Shown here piece after piece: positions 55,001-57,221 of a stretch of 64,000 nt of DNA. The notes beneath the pieces were generated by a model. The model worked only from the letters and a program-made list of their open reading frames with translations, was not told the origin of the DNA and made no database searches. This DNA is from Crossaster papposus (taxonomy: Eukaryota > Echinodermata > Asteroidea > Velatida > Solasteridae), in NCBI GenBank assembly GCA_037893245.1, contig JBAIAA010000782.1:1-64000 (forward strand). The letters run 5' to 3'. The position numbers and the translations under genes are program-made. Each line of letters begins with the position of its first letter. Position 1 is the stretch's first letter.

Positions 55001-55022
55001 CCTCCTCTGCCACCATAACCAC
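832..55022 (-). CDS. Giant modular glycine-rich secreted-type protein gene (42 exons, partial at both ends)
   Basis: Exons, 5' to 3' on the minus strand: 54723-55022, 54144-54251, 53587-53873, 53158-53323, 52686-52724, 52447-52547, 52309-52354, 49845-51668, 47893-49401, 32699-32952, 32066-32249, 31229-31405, 30151-30335, 29500-29716, 29019-29146, 28546-28774, 27195-27272, 24029-24183, 22751-22906, 21841-22070, 21213-21392, 20050-20450, 19566-19828, 18890-19091, 18472-18615, 17578-18285, 13575-17333, 13189-13362, 12351-12503, 11676-12256, 10830-11044, 10234-10412, 9596-9744, 9205-9396, 8565-8733, 3915-4055, 3653-3817, 3224-3397, 2410-2684, 1941-2119, 1440-1768, 832-1059. All junctions are GT-AG and every phase matches, giving one open frame of 5,110 codons. 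About ten modules of roughly 430 residues repeat GGSGGSIWI, GGRxALYF, GGPGTxF, MIGDRTG and LTLHHGG boxes. Discoidin domains, many N-x-S/T sites and no membrane segment suggest an extracellular role (inference). The start and end of the gene are not seen, and I know no named homologue. Confidence 0.85.
1128..1376. repeat. Four tandem hairpin-forming units in an intron
   Basis: Units of about 60 bases begin near 1139, 1215, 1273 and 1326. Each carries cttctgacaccat or a close variant. In the first and last unit the inverted copy (tggtgtcagaagtg, tggtgtcaaaagtg) follows within about 20 bases, so each can fold into a stem. Confidence 0.7.
1440..1768 (-). CDS. Exon 41: closing strands of module I
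   Basis: WMEVNGTLADVGDFTVDSGG, VIHMWSYGNSRNQSPG and AGGYVRTNQLHVIAEDLTI. Confidence 0.85.
1941..2119 (-). CDS. Exon 40: GxAHVA and GDRSAxxHIG boxes of module I
   Basis: VHGNAHVAILSNTS and LVGDRSAVLHIGRNQTFGF. It leaves in phase 2. Confidence 0.85.
2410..2684 (-). CDS. Exon 39: GGAGT, LKINN and FDE boxes of module I
   Basis: GGAGTIYIEQ, TLKINNSGRPYP and ITWLWHSANAYDFDE. It leaves in phase 0. Confidence 0.85.
2685..3223. other. Intron, no feature seen
   Basis: AT-rich intron between exons 39 and 38. The words cttagcaa and gctaagca recur several times, but I see no bounded element. Confidence 0.4.
3224..3397 (-). CDS. Exon 38: GGSGGSIWI and GGR boxes of module I
   Basis: GGGSGGSIWIDCEEIDGYG and GGGGAGGRVAVYHQTI. 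Confidence 0.9.
3653..3817 (-). CDS. Exon 37: DGxISANG box of module I
   Basis: GGRGGGALKITTRHMIIDGI followed by ISANGE. Confidence 0.85.
3915..4055 (-). CDS. Exon 36: start of module I
   Basis: GSGSGSSGGGHGGSGGRGGG then AYGSIYYPVDYGSTGGYG. Confidence 0.85.
4179..4206. repeat. Left terminal inverted repeat
   Basis: Pairs with 8117-8144 with two mismatches in 28 bases. Confidence 0.8.
5236..5374. repeat. ACATGT-based tandem repeat
   Basis: About 130 bases of alternating tacatg and ttacatgtacatg units. ACATGT is its own reverse complement, so the tract can form cruciforms. Long reading frames here are artefacts of the repeat. Confidence 0.9.
6740..6830. repeat. Short direct duplication inside the TIR element
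   Basis: gttcgtgttcgcgccgacga occurs twice, 35 bases apart, at about 6766 and 6801. Confidence 0.7.
7033..7965 (+). pseudogene. LINE reverse transcriptase, C-terminal fragment
   Basis: About 310 codons in one frame, without a natural start. The RT catalytic box CYADDTQIY is at about 7111-7137. Downstream come LGVMFDRTMSMESHVKKVC, TSRLDNGNSLLFG, LHWLPVKERVAFKV and a final APTLWNPLPQEIR. These are the thumb and tail blocks of CR1/L2-type polymerases. Endonuclease and the first half of the RT are missing, so it cannot move by itself. The frame is otherwise intact, which suggests a fairly recent insertion. Confidence 0.85.
7033..8103 (+). mobile_element. 5'-truncated LINE, CR1/L2-like
   Basis: A reverse-transcriptase fragment followed by a 3' untranslated region with a GGCGCTTTA-type stem and an ATT repeat (about 8079-8103). 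A short 3' microsatellite is usual for CR1/L2-type elements. Upstream reading is lost at the stop at 7030-7032, so the break point is near 7033. It is nested in the TIR transposon. Confidence 0.85.
8117..8144. repeat. Right terminal inverted repeat
   Basis: Pairs with 4179-4206 and is followed by the TAA duplication. Confidence 0.8.
8148..8564. other. Intron remainder with a second ATT tract
   Basis: A second ATT repeat (about 8194-8211) may be the tail of another, unrecognised LINE fragment. The rest is featureless. Confidence 0.4.
8565..8733 (-). CDS. Exon 35: closing strand of module H
   Basis: VYGGGLFKSNDRFNLTAAHL then GGEINLDHGGY. The donor at GGATATG|GTATAG is the only one tried that keeps the frame into exon 36. 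Confidence 0.75.
8770..8960. repeat. Dispersed repeat with a tRNA B-box-like word
   Basis: ggttcgagtcc at 8888-8898 fits a pol III B box, and the flanks carry gcgaaag, gtgacgtcacgg and gttgaatccatttcaac. Similar words occur near 6475, 22165 and 51730. I see no complete SINE. Confidence 0.35.
9205..9396 (-). CDS. Exon 34: module H strand
   Basis: IEDLYVFDGGYVFMDTNGSI and SSIHVQDRGTFELYSYD, matching LxHHGGxLxxxxGG and YVRxQDxAxI. Confidence 0.85.
9596..9744 (-). CDS. Exon 33: DIPFNxRxYxxG box of module H
   Basis: GFLHVGYKQDVTVNVT then SDIPFNSRIYENGRINMPP, the counterpart of IDLPFSxxVYxxGxLGLAP. Confidence 0.8.
9745..10233. other. Intron, no feature seen
   Basis: AT-rich intron between exons 33 and 32, with nothing recognisable. 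Confidence 0.4.
10234..10412 (-). CDS. Exon 32: RxW and FDELYLxGGA boxes of module H
   Basis: HRELDSARTWIEPETGTNSY and FDELYLTGGAQLAVMS. The module resumes directly after the inserted domain. Confidence 0.85.
10750..10780. repeat. Poly-C tract in an intron
   Basis: A run of 26 C after tctc in the intron between exons 32 and 31. Its length in the assembly may be unreliable. Confidence 0.9.
10830..11044 (-). CDS. Exon 31: end of the module H galactose-binding-like domain
   Basis: VQSSLNNVVRDITSN, two cysteine-bearing turns, then SSGYNYAGMSEIEIYVGG, which fits the last strand of such domains. It enters in phase 0 and leaves in phase 2. Confidence 0.75.
11045..11675. other. Intron, no feature seen
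   Basis: Intron splitting the galactose-binding-like domain of module H. No element recognised. Confidence 0.4.
11676..12256 (-). CDS. Exon 30: GGR box of module H plus a galactose-binding-like insertion
   Basis: Begins GSGSGGRVAVYHTSNVT and AGASGTFYLKN, then ILRVDNRGRRP. After that comes non-module sequence: AIYNRNPHYYGLSNDG and SSTTIMINLQSKHFVNTVRV. This resembles the DLGxxxxVxxVRVYP core of F5/8-type C or fucolectin domains. The assignment is by pattern only. Confidence 0.8.
12351..12503 (-). CDS. Exon 29: DGxxxxN and GGSGGSI boxes of module H
   Basis: GGILDIAVDGILRVDGHIKA and FGGSGGSILIHAGALT. Confidence 0.85.
12535..12927. mobile_element. Short TIR element (MITE), Tc1/mariner-like ends
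   Basis: Starts CAGTCAAACC just after a TA and ends with the inverted copy GGTTTGACTG. The words gtggccac and ggtggccgc recur inside. CAGT ends next to TA are typical of Tc1/mariner. The right flank reads GTA, so the TA duplication is not clean. Confidence 0.6.
13189..13362 (-). CDS. Exon 28: start of module H
   Basis: GASHGGMGGRGP, then IPYGNMLYPASFGSGG. Three extra residues around two cysteines (GPCNGFVSC) set it apart from other modules. Confidence 0.85.
13575..17333 (-). CDS. Exon 27: 3.76-kb exon carrying modules E, F and G
   Basis: About 1,253 codons without a stop. Three modules begin at about 17300 (YSDLYEPQEFG), 15965 (YGDLYKPYMFG) and 14690 (YGSLYEPYEFG), 425 to 445 residues apart. 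Each carries GGSGGSIWM/V, a conserved cysteine in IWxHC/IWVYC/ILIEC, GGRxALYF, RAWxLPxSG, YHFEELxIYGxAH, MIGDR, IDLPFS, LGLAP, LTLHHGG and a closing NVTIDDGG-type strand. None of the introns found in modules C, D, H and I is present. Confidence 0.95.
17578..18285 (-). CDS. Exon 26: second half of module D, uninterrupted
   Basis: Covers YYFEEFQLYGHAHLAILT, MIGDRTGTLHVGNHQS, LGLAPNTIVHGVTIFLNGG, LTLHHEG and the EGGG-type closing strand, then GSSGAGHGGSGGHG. Modules B, C, H and I have introns in this stretch and this copy has none. Confidence 0.9.
18472..18615 (-). CDS. Exon 25: HRTL and RAWLLP boxes of module D
   Basis: YKHRTLIVNN and DLSEDESRAWLLPSSGEHEF, phase 1 on both sides. Confidence 0.85.
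18890..19091 (-). CDS. Exon 24: GYG, GGR and GGPGT boxes of module D
   Basis: GYGRITVNGGAGHM, GGGGSAGRIAVYFALNRTFS and GGPGTMFFYHIG. Confidence 0.85.
19092..19565. other. Intron with a TA-rich stretch
   Basis: Contains an alternating tatatg/catgca stretch at about 19480-19520 and nothing else recognised. Confidence 0.4.
19566..19828 (-). CDS. Exon 23: start of module D
   Basis: GAGHGGRGGRS, AYGHVFEPSHLGCKGGGPSG, LKIDGEVSADGES and GGSGGSIWINTSNMQ. It leaves in phase 0, at the same place as exon 18 in module C. Confidence 0.85.
20050..20450 (-). CDS. Exon 22: closing strands of module C
   Basis: GTISTHDLTVGKGCRLLLSQ, then IKVEGGGHLHTKQLVINAD, ending ANNGGSG at the module boundary. Confidence 0.85.
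20451..21212. other. Intron, no feature seen
   Basis: AT-rich intron between exons 22 and 21. Confidence 0.4.
21213..21392 (-). CDS. Exon 21: GDxSxxxHIGxxQ box of module C
   Basis: GDQSSFMHIGDGQVFVGHF and VNVHVYEGGLLILPP. Phase 2 on both sides. Confidence 0.85.
21393..21840. other. Intron, no feature seen
   Basis: AT-rich intron between exons 21 and 20. Confidence 0.4.
21841..22070 (-). CDS. Exon 20: RTLIIDN box of module C
   Basis: LNRTLIIDNNNRPPP, then SLDSSRSWLSRSW and an acidic run DDGEDDVLELEH. Of two acceptors, the outer one (after AAAATAG) was chosen because it keeps phase 0. It leaves in phase 2. Confidence 0.8.
22071..22750. other. Intron with one copy of a dispersed word
   Basis: tgcaaaagttgaatacatttcaac at about 22165-22190 also occurs, diverged, near 6476 and 8842. 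The rest is unassigned. Confidence 0.4.
22751..22906 (-). CDS. Exon 19: GGR and GGAGT boxes of module C
   Basis: GGGGGGGRLAVYYRSLEWWF and GNGGAGTVYLE, in phase 0 on both sides. Confidence 0.85.
22936..23640. mobile_element. 705-bp non-autonomous TIR element with TTAA flanks
   Basis: TTAA lies directly outside both ends (22932-22935 and 23641-23644). The ends are inverted copies of gccgtgttcgcactggac (the right one reads gccatgttcgcactggac). The word gttcgcactggactt recurs inside, near 23010, 23449 and 23565. TTAA duplication is the mark of piggyBac-type transposition. No transposase is present. Confidence 0.7.
23970..24028. repeat. tgacc-rich simple repeat
   Basis: Imperfect repeats of tgacctg next to the donor of exon 18. 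Similar tgacctt runs occur at about 19190 and 29265-29325. Confidence 0.6.
24029..24183 (-). CDS. Exon 18: DGxxSANG and GGSIWI boxes of module C
   Basis: LQIEGAVRANGASGSANRGG and GGSIWIATKDMEGAGTLQ. Confidence 0.85.
24184..27194. other. 3-kb intron with several local duplications
   Basis: A GC-rich stretch lies at 24490-24730. A related pair of about 100-base segments is at 25580-25680 and 25935-26045; both carry an acgctggtacc core and a gaccgtcgag/gaccatgtcgag end. Diverged tandem units of roughly 55 bases with ggcttttg and ggggtttgatgaatgg are at 26690-26860. No coding exon is seen. Confidence 0.5.
27195..27272 (-). CDS. Exon 17: YGxLYxP box of module C
   Basis: A 78-base exon encoding VVYGSLHRPTAFGSGGGKGG. 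Phase 1 on both sides. The region around it is AT-rich. Confidence 0.8.
27273..28545. other. Intron, no feature seen
   Basis: AT-rich intron between exons 17 and 16. Short reading frames here show no family resemblance. Confidence 0.4.
28546..28774 (-). CDS. Exon 16: EGGG closing strand of module B and Gly loop of C
   Basis: VTVEGGGAIRASVLNLRAHS, VVIDDGGEITVDAMG, then GAGYGGIGGK. It leaves in phase 1 at the module boundary. Confidence 0.85.
29019..29146 (-). CDS. Exon 15: module B strand
   Basis: GTLTMELPSPRNLQFVEVTV then QEDGLFELKGYYG, the counterpart of the FxYVRxQDxAxI segment. Confidence 0.8.
29147..29420. repeat. Direct duplication of about 70 bases in an intron
   Basis: aaggttac, then gcatgcatgacccaagtttgat and ggacttcaa, at 29155-29225. 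The pattern recurs at 29333-29395. Confidence 0.65.
29500..29716 (-). CDS. Exon 14: VYxxGxLxLxP box of module B
   Basis: IYEDALIILPPASIEF then STVSIWGTLDGSRAHL. The match to the LGLAP box of other modules is loose. Confidence 0.8.
30151..30335 (-). CDS. Exon 13: FEELxIYGGA and GDRTG boxes of module B
   Basis: FTLIELYGGAELTFEGNG and VVGDDTGYLHVAPNHTLNI. Here GDDTG replaces the GDRTG of other modules. Confidence 0.85.
30336..31228. other. Intron with a diverged duplication
   Basis: cttcccaataaacac occurs at about 30785 and 30982, each preceded by attaaaa/attacaaaa and tgtaagct words. This is a duplicated stretch of about 100 bases. Confidence 0.4.
31229..31405 (-). CDS. Exon 12: GGPG box of module B
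   Basis: EPGGPGVVYMEG followed by NKNLRIDNRC. Phase 1 on both sides. Confidence 0.85.
31406..32065. other. Intron, no feature seen
   Basis: Intron between exons 12 and 11, nothing recognised. Confidence 0.4.
32066..32249 (-). CDS. Exon 11: GGSGG and GGR boxes of module B
   Basis: GGSGGALWVECNEFRGTGHI and GGGGAGGRLSINYHH. The cysteine in WVEC matches that in the IWxxC boxes of modules E to I. Confidence 0.85.
32250..32698. other. Intron, no feature seen
   Basis: Intron between exons 11 and 10, nothing recognised. Confidence 0.4.
32699..32952 (-). CDS. Exon 10: start of module B
   Basis: Gly loop GASHGGRGGRGGH, then LAYGNIYEKGYWGSGGG, then FVVDGTVRLDADNAV. It leaves in phase 0. Confidence 0.85.
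33080..33214. repeat. Two copies of a SINE-like word
   Basis: cttgggcaagacactttactacaattgcctctt at about 33083 and a shorter copy, cttgggcaacacactacaattgcctcttt, at about 33178. The first is followed by aatgggtacctg. The word resembles widespread animal SINE or MITE bodies; the family is not identified. Confidence 0.5.
33541..34194 (-). pseudogene. DIRS tyrosine recombinase, N-terminal half
   Basis: FRSAGLSKEAAALAAKGRRF, then PLCASLTHCSEFLLSLFRAN and LSAGTVGNYQSAISAIHKGF. These match the N-terminal core-binding part of DIRS tyrosine recombinases. No catalytic R-H-R-Y half is visible, so the gene is truncated or decayed. Confidence 0.75.
34900..35434 (-). pseudogene. DIRS reverse transcriptase, broken
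   Basis: HFTGFLSSFFLTSKKTTGDW, IINLKPLNKFIRPKQFRMET and SLPTPAWGMSLDLIDA are the first RT blocks. The frame is then lost. The catalytic box further on (about 34949-34963) reads YLGD where the other copy has YLDD. Further thumb sequence is readable at 34760-34900. Shifted frames and the lost Asp make it inactive. Confidence 0.8.
35775..36056 (-). pseudogene. DIRS Gag-like fragment, C-terminal part
   Basis: RYVELAVDLSLDQFTRISLL then RTNMMKALCIPHEGAMKKL and FGGKIQEILEAEAKSIETAD. This matches the plus-strand DIRS copy at about 62510-62750 (LALEQFTRIS, FAGKFQETMEAEAKRIEATD). It is cut at about 36060, where LINE sequence begins. Confidence 0.75.
36061..36300 (+). mobile_element. LINE 3' tail inserted in the DIRS element
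   Basis: ggggactcgcactcg...cgggtcccc forms a stem at about 36144-36185. It is followed by an AT-rich stretch and a short (aaagt)n tail at about 36278-36298. Stem plus microsatellite is a common LINE 3' end. No coding part remains. Confidence 0.55.
36570..37000. repeat. Three diverged tandem units with CAAGATGG
   Basis: Units of about 180-190 bases begin near 36583, 36769 and 36942. Each has tccaagatgg or tcaagatgg, ccaccatata/ccagcatata and a tatttgaacc/tatctgaacc word. Confidence 0.65.
37140..39440 (+). mobile_element. Penelope-like element, decayed
   Basis: A reverse transcriptase typical of Penelope-like elements can be followed through several frames. LGKGLNFVPTP is at 37931-37968, WLGKQQRNLTKQE and HPDVVVKPYDKG at about 38145-38250, DVVSMYTNVP at 38674-38703 and MGYTSSPEICDITLHDFEKK at 38876-38935. 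The thumb begins SINYLDLTIFKKD. No GIY-YIG endonuclease is seen after about 39300, so the 3' end is missing or the element never had one. Confidence 0.8.
37931..39335 (+). pseudogene. Penelope-like reverse transcriptase
   Basis: Broken by several frameshifts and stops; readable pieces are at 37983-38262, 38461-38550, 38521-38730, 38864-38987 and 38988-39335. The catalytic box reads RYRDE at about 38970-38985, where the family has R[YF]xDD, so the second catalytic Asp is changed. The first ORF-like part (37144-37482, rich in SKSKSS) may be the element's leader or N-terminus. Confidence 0.75.
39689..40085 (-). other. Unassigned coding-like stretch next to the Gypsy element
   Basis: Open on the minus strand for about 130 codons with normal-looking composition (YGFLAVQNLGFADPAALGDL, LTSYIPLIDSEPEGIYT). 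It runs into the LTR at 40086. The frame does not clearly resume beyond the element at 44999. It may be a fragment of another mobile element. Confidence 0.3.
40086..40216 (+). repeat. 5' LTR
   Basis: TGTAATG to CATTACA, 131 bases, with AATAAA at about 40147. Identical to 44863-44993. Confidence 0.95.
40220..40230 (+). promoter_or_regulatory. Primer binding site, tRNA-Ser(GCT) type
   Basis: TGGCGACGAGG, four bases after the LTR. It is complementary to CCA, the G discriminator and the CCTCGTC acceptor end expected for animal tRNA-Ser(GCT). Confidence 0.75.
40480..41046 (+). pseudogene. Gypsy Gag (capsid part)
   Basis: 188 codons starting ATG at 40480: TGYIGKLGTYDNSKEPFSSY, then FKNILKKLEDHFNPTPLEIA and LTLHCNFGTFLDRALRDRFV, the usual Gypsy capsid layout. 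The frame ends at a TAG at 41044. Related sequence goes on in a second frame (from about 41043, MEMASKNAREFRPPQTV) and then a third (from about 41160). Confidence 0.85.
41160..42901 (+). pseudogene. Gypsy nucleocapsid, protease and reverse transcriptase
   Basis: Two zinc knuckles, CYRCNGSHSSTSC and CYNCQKKGHIASAC, at about 41201-41310. The protease has IDTAADCSV, where DTGA is usual. RT blocks are LDLSHAYAQLNVD, LPYGVKSSPKIFQSVMDKML and the catalytic box NQDD at about 42355-42366, where YxDD is expected. RNase H starts LKLACDASSYGVGAVI. An in-frame TAA at 42899-42901 stops it. The altered catalytic residues, together with the stop, argue that this copy makes no working enzyme. Confidence 0.9.
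42902..44140 (+). pseudogene. Gypsy RNase H end and integrase
   Basis: Same frame as the RT, after the stop. RNase H tail LVTDHKPLLTILG and NAVADALSRLP. Integrase has an HHCC finger (HAEHPG, CSVCQNC at about 43560-43580) and the DDE core: HVDFCEKGNDHFLVLIDSHS, LVSDNGPQF, and SNGAAERSVRIVKEAL with the Glu. A frame change at about 44050 ends the match. Confidence 0.9.
44140..44601 (+). pseudogene. Gypsy integrase C-terminal part
   Basis: The integrase tail continues after two frame changes (about 44050 and 44200). VRVLSPPNKSSQNKWDVGKI and YLVKLGDKIRSVHVDQMIRA form the usual C-terminal chromatin- or DNA-binding fold. The end is Ser/Glu-rich, closing RRSERIRKPPVKLDL. Confidence 0.85.
44848..44862 (+). 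promoter_or_regulatory. Polypurine tract
   Basis: aaaaggggagagcag directly before the 3' LTR, the expected plus-strand primer. Confidence 0.8.
44863..44993 (+). repeat. 3' LTR
   Basis: 131 bases, identical to the 5' LTR and followed by the ATGAC duplication. Confidence 0.95.
44999..46990. other. Unassigned stretch inside the large intron
   Basis: Two plus-strand coding-like pieces, 46020-46197 (RKKLIRAKLQQQKQ, then an acidic end) and about 46270-46583 (FVNTILFSHPQNKSHLIYLN), may belong to a mobile element that I do not recognise. A gatggcggccat-type word is at about 46933. Confidence 0.35.
46990..47830 (-). mobile_element. DIRS-like retrotransposon, 5' end
   Basis: 47595-47775 reads, inverted, like the repeat at 33215-33320, with shared words tatgcatatttatccagc, aggctcaatcgcta and gccctctcgg. 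agctatttgggtaagtgaat at 47793 matches the internal region at 33402. A minus-strand leader or Gag start (EKGRRIPGEKSQLARGASKL) lies at about 47290-47400. Confidence 0.65.
47893..49401 (-). CDS. Exon 9: beta-solenoid-like repeat block, continued
   Basis: About 503 residues continue the exon 8 pattern: VDGTFHAG, DFGVGWKTLVVGG, VDGTFEAGALSVGTGW. It ends GGGHLSDQGPG, which joins exon 10 (AGIAYASG) in frame across the 14.9-kb intron full of mobile elements. Confidence 0.85.
49402..49844. other. Intron, no feature seen
   Basis: AT-rich intron between exons 9 and 8. Confidence 0.4.
49845..51668 (-). CDS. Exon 8: beta-solenoid-like repeat block
   Basis: About 608 residues with no intron. The start (AAAWISFTHSLNSISLSNGG) still resembles module A. 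The rest is short hydrophobic strands separated by G, D and N turns. Two near-identical units of about 120 residues stand out, each with VDGTLQTG, a GWxDLxVG turn, FSFDPDG and SGVVESLK. The regular strand-turn pattern suggests a beta-helix; that fold is inference. Confidence 0.85.
51669..52308. other. Intron with one copy of a dispersed motif
   Basis: tactcggtgcgaaagcaaacg with gtgacgttacgggg at about 51722-51770 resembles 8775-8830. The rest is unassigned. Confidence 0.4.
52309..52354 (-). CDS. Exon 7: 46-base microexon
   Basis: Found by phase logic. Exon 6 leaves in phase 0 and exon 8 enters in phase 1, and this segment enters 0 and leaves 1. It encodes CDQFFFEDSG, the counterpart of the acidic stretch before RAWLLP elsewhere. 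Confidence 0.65.
52447..52547 (-). CDS. Exon 6: GGPGTVYI box of module A
   Basis: AEAGGPGTVYIQQG then RLQVNNLGKLPN match the GGPGTxF and RTLLxxN boxes of other modules. It ends in phase 0. Confidence 0.75.
52686..52724 (-). CDS. Exon 5: 39-base microexon
   Basis: Encodes GSASDICSASGQN across phase-1 junctions. Both splice sites are good and it restores the frame between the discoidin domain and the GGPGTVYI box of exon 6. Confidence 0.65.
52725..53157. other. Intron, no feature seen
   Basis: AT-rich intron between exons 5 and 4. Confidence 0.4.
53158..53323 (-). CDS. Exon 4: end of the F5/8-type C domain
   Basis: VFPGNTNGNNVIRNDFDIPI and KLRFYPTSWYRGIALAVELY are the family's closing blocks. 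The acceptor before AATCTC was chosen over one 11 bases further in because only it keeps phase 0 with exon 3. The usual terminal cysteine is missing. Confidence 0.85.
53587..53873 (-). CDS. Exon 3: first part of an F5/8-type C (discoidin) domain
   Basis: TVQYLEVTLSGSTYVSGIAT and YVRYYKLQTNNDGSSNFKYY match the QWLQVDLG, VxGVATQG and YxLxYSxDG blocks of the family. With exon 4 it gives about 150 residues, the usual domain length. Two cysteines (GCNSGC) lie where the family usually has a loop. This family typically binds sugars or membranes on the cell surface. Confidence 0.85.
54144..54251 (-). CDS. Exon 2: GGRxALYF segment of module A
   Basis: Encodes 36 residues, GGGGGGGRVVLKYDTGG through FAYGGQT. 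This matches the sixth box of the module. Phase 1 on both sides. Confidence 0.8.
54252..54722. other. Intron, no feature seen
   Basis: Intron between exons 2 and 1. gatcccacttctgacac at about 54370 echoes the hairpin repeat at 1128-1376. Confidence 0.4.
54723..55022 (-). CDS. Exon 1 as seen: start of module A
   Basis: Gly loop GYGGRGGK, then YGDFAGSDPLSQGSGGG, then LDGVISADG and GGGGSGGIVIINA. It enters in phase 1, so a further 5' exon must exist; I could not place it. It ends NGG in phase 1. Confidence 0.8.
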
Positions 55023-55108
55023 CTACAAACACACAAATTAAATACAATTTGAATCGGTCATGATGCACTAATTGCACCTCTAAATATGATGCAAAGTGTG
55101 AAAGTTAC

Positions 55109-55288
55109 CTTTTCACACAAAAATGCGGTTTCTGAAGCTGTGCCATCGGCAGAAACTTGAATGATGCCCTCCATTTGACGAGAAAATTTGACTTGCGCGG
55201 TGCAAAAACATAACACTAACAGGGGACCGCCATATTTGTTTACATATAGTGCGCCACCTATCGACACACTTTTGTATGGAAGCCGCAT
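55109..55288 (-). other. Possible upstream exon or start of the giant gene (weak)
   Basis: An ATG at 55288 opens 60 codons with a short hydrophobic run (GGPLLVLCFCTAQV) and a module-like MEGIIQVSADGTAS, ending at AAAAG|GTAACT. However, it leaves in phase 0 while exon 1 enters in phase 1. A further donor at about 55078 would fix the phase but leaves an intron of only 55 bases. Treat it as a candidate only. Confidence 0.2.
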
Positions 55289-55349
55289 CTTTTAGAAAAC
55301 GATCGTAAATAATGGAATGGGCGACCTAACTTTGCAGGCCCGTACGCAA

Positions 55350-55484
55350 GGGAGGGGGGAGGGGGGGAGGGGGGGAGGGGGAGGAGGGGGAGAGGGGGAG
55401 GGGGGAGGGGGGAGGGGGAGGGGGGAGGGGGGAGGGGGAGGGGGAGGGGGAGGGGGAGGGGGGAGGGGGAGGGGGGAGGGGGAG
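55350..55484. repeat. G-rich purine tract (GGGGGAG)n
   Basis: About 135 bases of G4-6 runs separated by single A, just upstream of the giant gene's first visible exons. Able to form G-quadruplexes or triplexes on the plus strand. Confidence 0.9.
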
Positions 55485-55599
55485 AGTTTTGAACATAATT
55501 TTACCCAAGTTAAGATTGTATAAATCTTTAAACTTAAATACTCTCAGTTTTGAAAACAAAGAAGAGGTATGTGCCAAATAATCGGCCTTTGTAATTATT

Positions 55600-56345
55600 C
55601 TAACTGCTCTCCTCTGTAAAAAAAAAGAAGAGTTTCTGACACTGAGTGCTTGAGCTTTCCCATGATAGGATTCCGTAGTTTAGATATGATAGAATAAGGG
55701 AATTATAAATTATTAAAAGAATATCGGAGGGCAAAAAGAACTTCAACCTATTCATAACACCAATATTTTTGGATATTTTGTTGGACAAAGTTCCTATCTG
55801 CTTGTTCCACATTAGGTTTTCATCAATATATAGTCCAAGAAATTTGGTATTTTTAACTTGGTTTCTCCTTTCATAGTGACAGATTTTCTGCACACATACT
55901 TATTTTGTCTACAACTAAACTAAATATAATATAATTTGTTTTTGATAAGTTGACTGAAAGCTTATTACATAAAAGCCTTTTATTTACTTTAACAAGTTCT
56001 TGTTTATCGTCTCTACAGCAACATTAGCGTCATGGTGGTTATGAAGTAAATTGGTGTCGTCAGCAAAAAGGCAGAATGAAATTATATTACTTGACTTGCA
56101 GATGTCGTTCATGTAAATGATAAACAGCAGTGGCTCTAGAACAGATCCCTGAGGAACTCCGCATGTTATTACATCTTGCATTGAACTCGTATTGTTGTAT
56201 GTTACAAATTGCATTCTATTTGATAAATAGCTTCGAAACCACTGTAATATGTTACACCACGAACACCAATGTAAGCTAACTTATGGATTACAATATTATA
56301 ATTGACAGTATCAAATGCTTTTGCCTCACTGCATTTATCTTCGTT
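55600..56345 (-). mobile_element. LINE fragment (CR1/Jockey-type reverse transcriptase)
   Basis: RT blocks are in order on the minus strand: KAFDTVNYNIVIHKLAYIGV at about 56280-56340, CGVPQGSVLEPLLFIIYMND at about 56100-56160, catalytic FADDTNLL at about 56040-56065, FLGLYIDENLMWNKQI at about 55795-55845 and SLILSYLNYGILSW at about 55655-55700. Frames are broken between pieces and both ends are missing. Neighbours are the G tract and unassigned sequence. Confidence 0.8.
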
Positions 56346-57220
56346 CATTGTTGTTGAGTTAAGGTTTGTAGTGGTCTGGGACTGTGTTGTTTTGAATTCG
56401 TTGCCATCTTGATTATTTTAACTGGAGCCAATTATTGTTGGTTTAGAAGATTTCTTCTCACTCAGTTTAGCTGTAGCTGATAGTATTGCATTTGTGAATT
56501 TAGTTTTTAGGTCCGCAGTTCGTTTGTAGCCTCACCGTGAGTATGGTCTTCGAATGATTCAGCGCTGGTTGTTGGAGTTGCCGCAGCATTGACCGCTTTG
56601 AATATTGCTAGATGTTTCAAGGAGGAACCTCGGCTACAAGCGGACAAATTATAGGATTCCTGGTGCAAAAAACACGGAGCGGTCTACAGACACGTCTTAC
56701 ATGTCTGACATCCTACTGCAAGAGGATGTGTTCTTAAACACTTGCGAGCTAACTATGACCTTTCACCGCTAGCTCAAATTATGCAGTTTCTACGCAACGA
56801 TCGACCAATAAGAAAACGACTATAAAGGTCAGCTTGATCTATTATTAGCATAATGAGCACCGCCCCCAGAACCTCAACTTAATGATTGATCCAAGGCGTT
56901 CATTTATCTTCAGTTAATTTGCATATAGTAGTGGCCGCGTGAGGTCGTCGTTTGAGCTCCGATTACCGCTGCGCTGTACGTACGGCCGGACGGGTAACGA
57001 TGAACGCCTTGACCAAGGCTACCTCAATATAGACTTTCAGAGAACTACTTGCACCTCAACCAATGAAAGAAAACATAGAGCCTATTACCAACAGCAACTG
57101 TGGGTCCCAGCCCTATTTAGAGACGCCACCTTGATTTTGAATGCCGTGTCTTATGGTTTTGTACGAAGGGGCAATTCATTAGTCCTCGAGATTGTGATCT
57201 CAAAACCAGAAGGCGGGTTA
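56346..57220. other. Intergenic, no feature seen
   Basis: Mixed sequence with a GC-richer stretch at 56900-57100. No convincing gene. Confidence 0.4.
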
Positions 57221-57221
57221 A

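Noticed and set aside
55317-55577. Gly/Arg-rich (plus) and Pro/Ser-rich (minus) open frames
   Set aside because: Both come from the G-rich purine tract. Despite the glycine they lack any module box of the giant gene.
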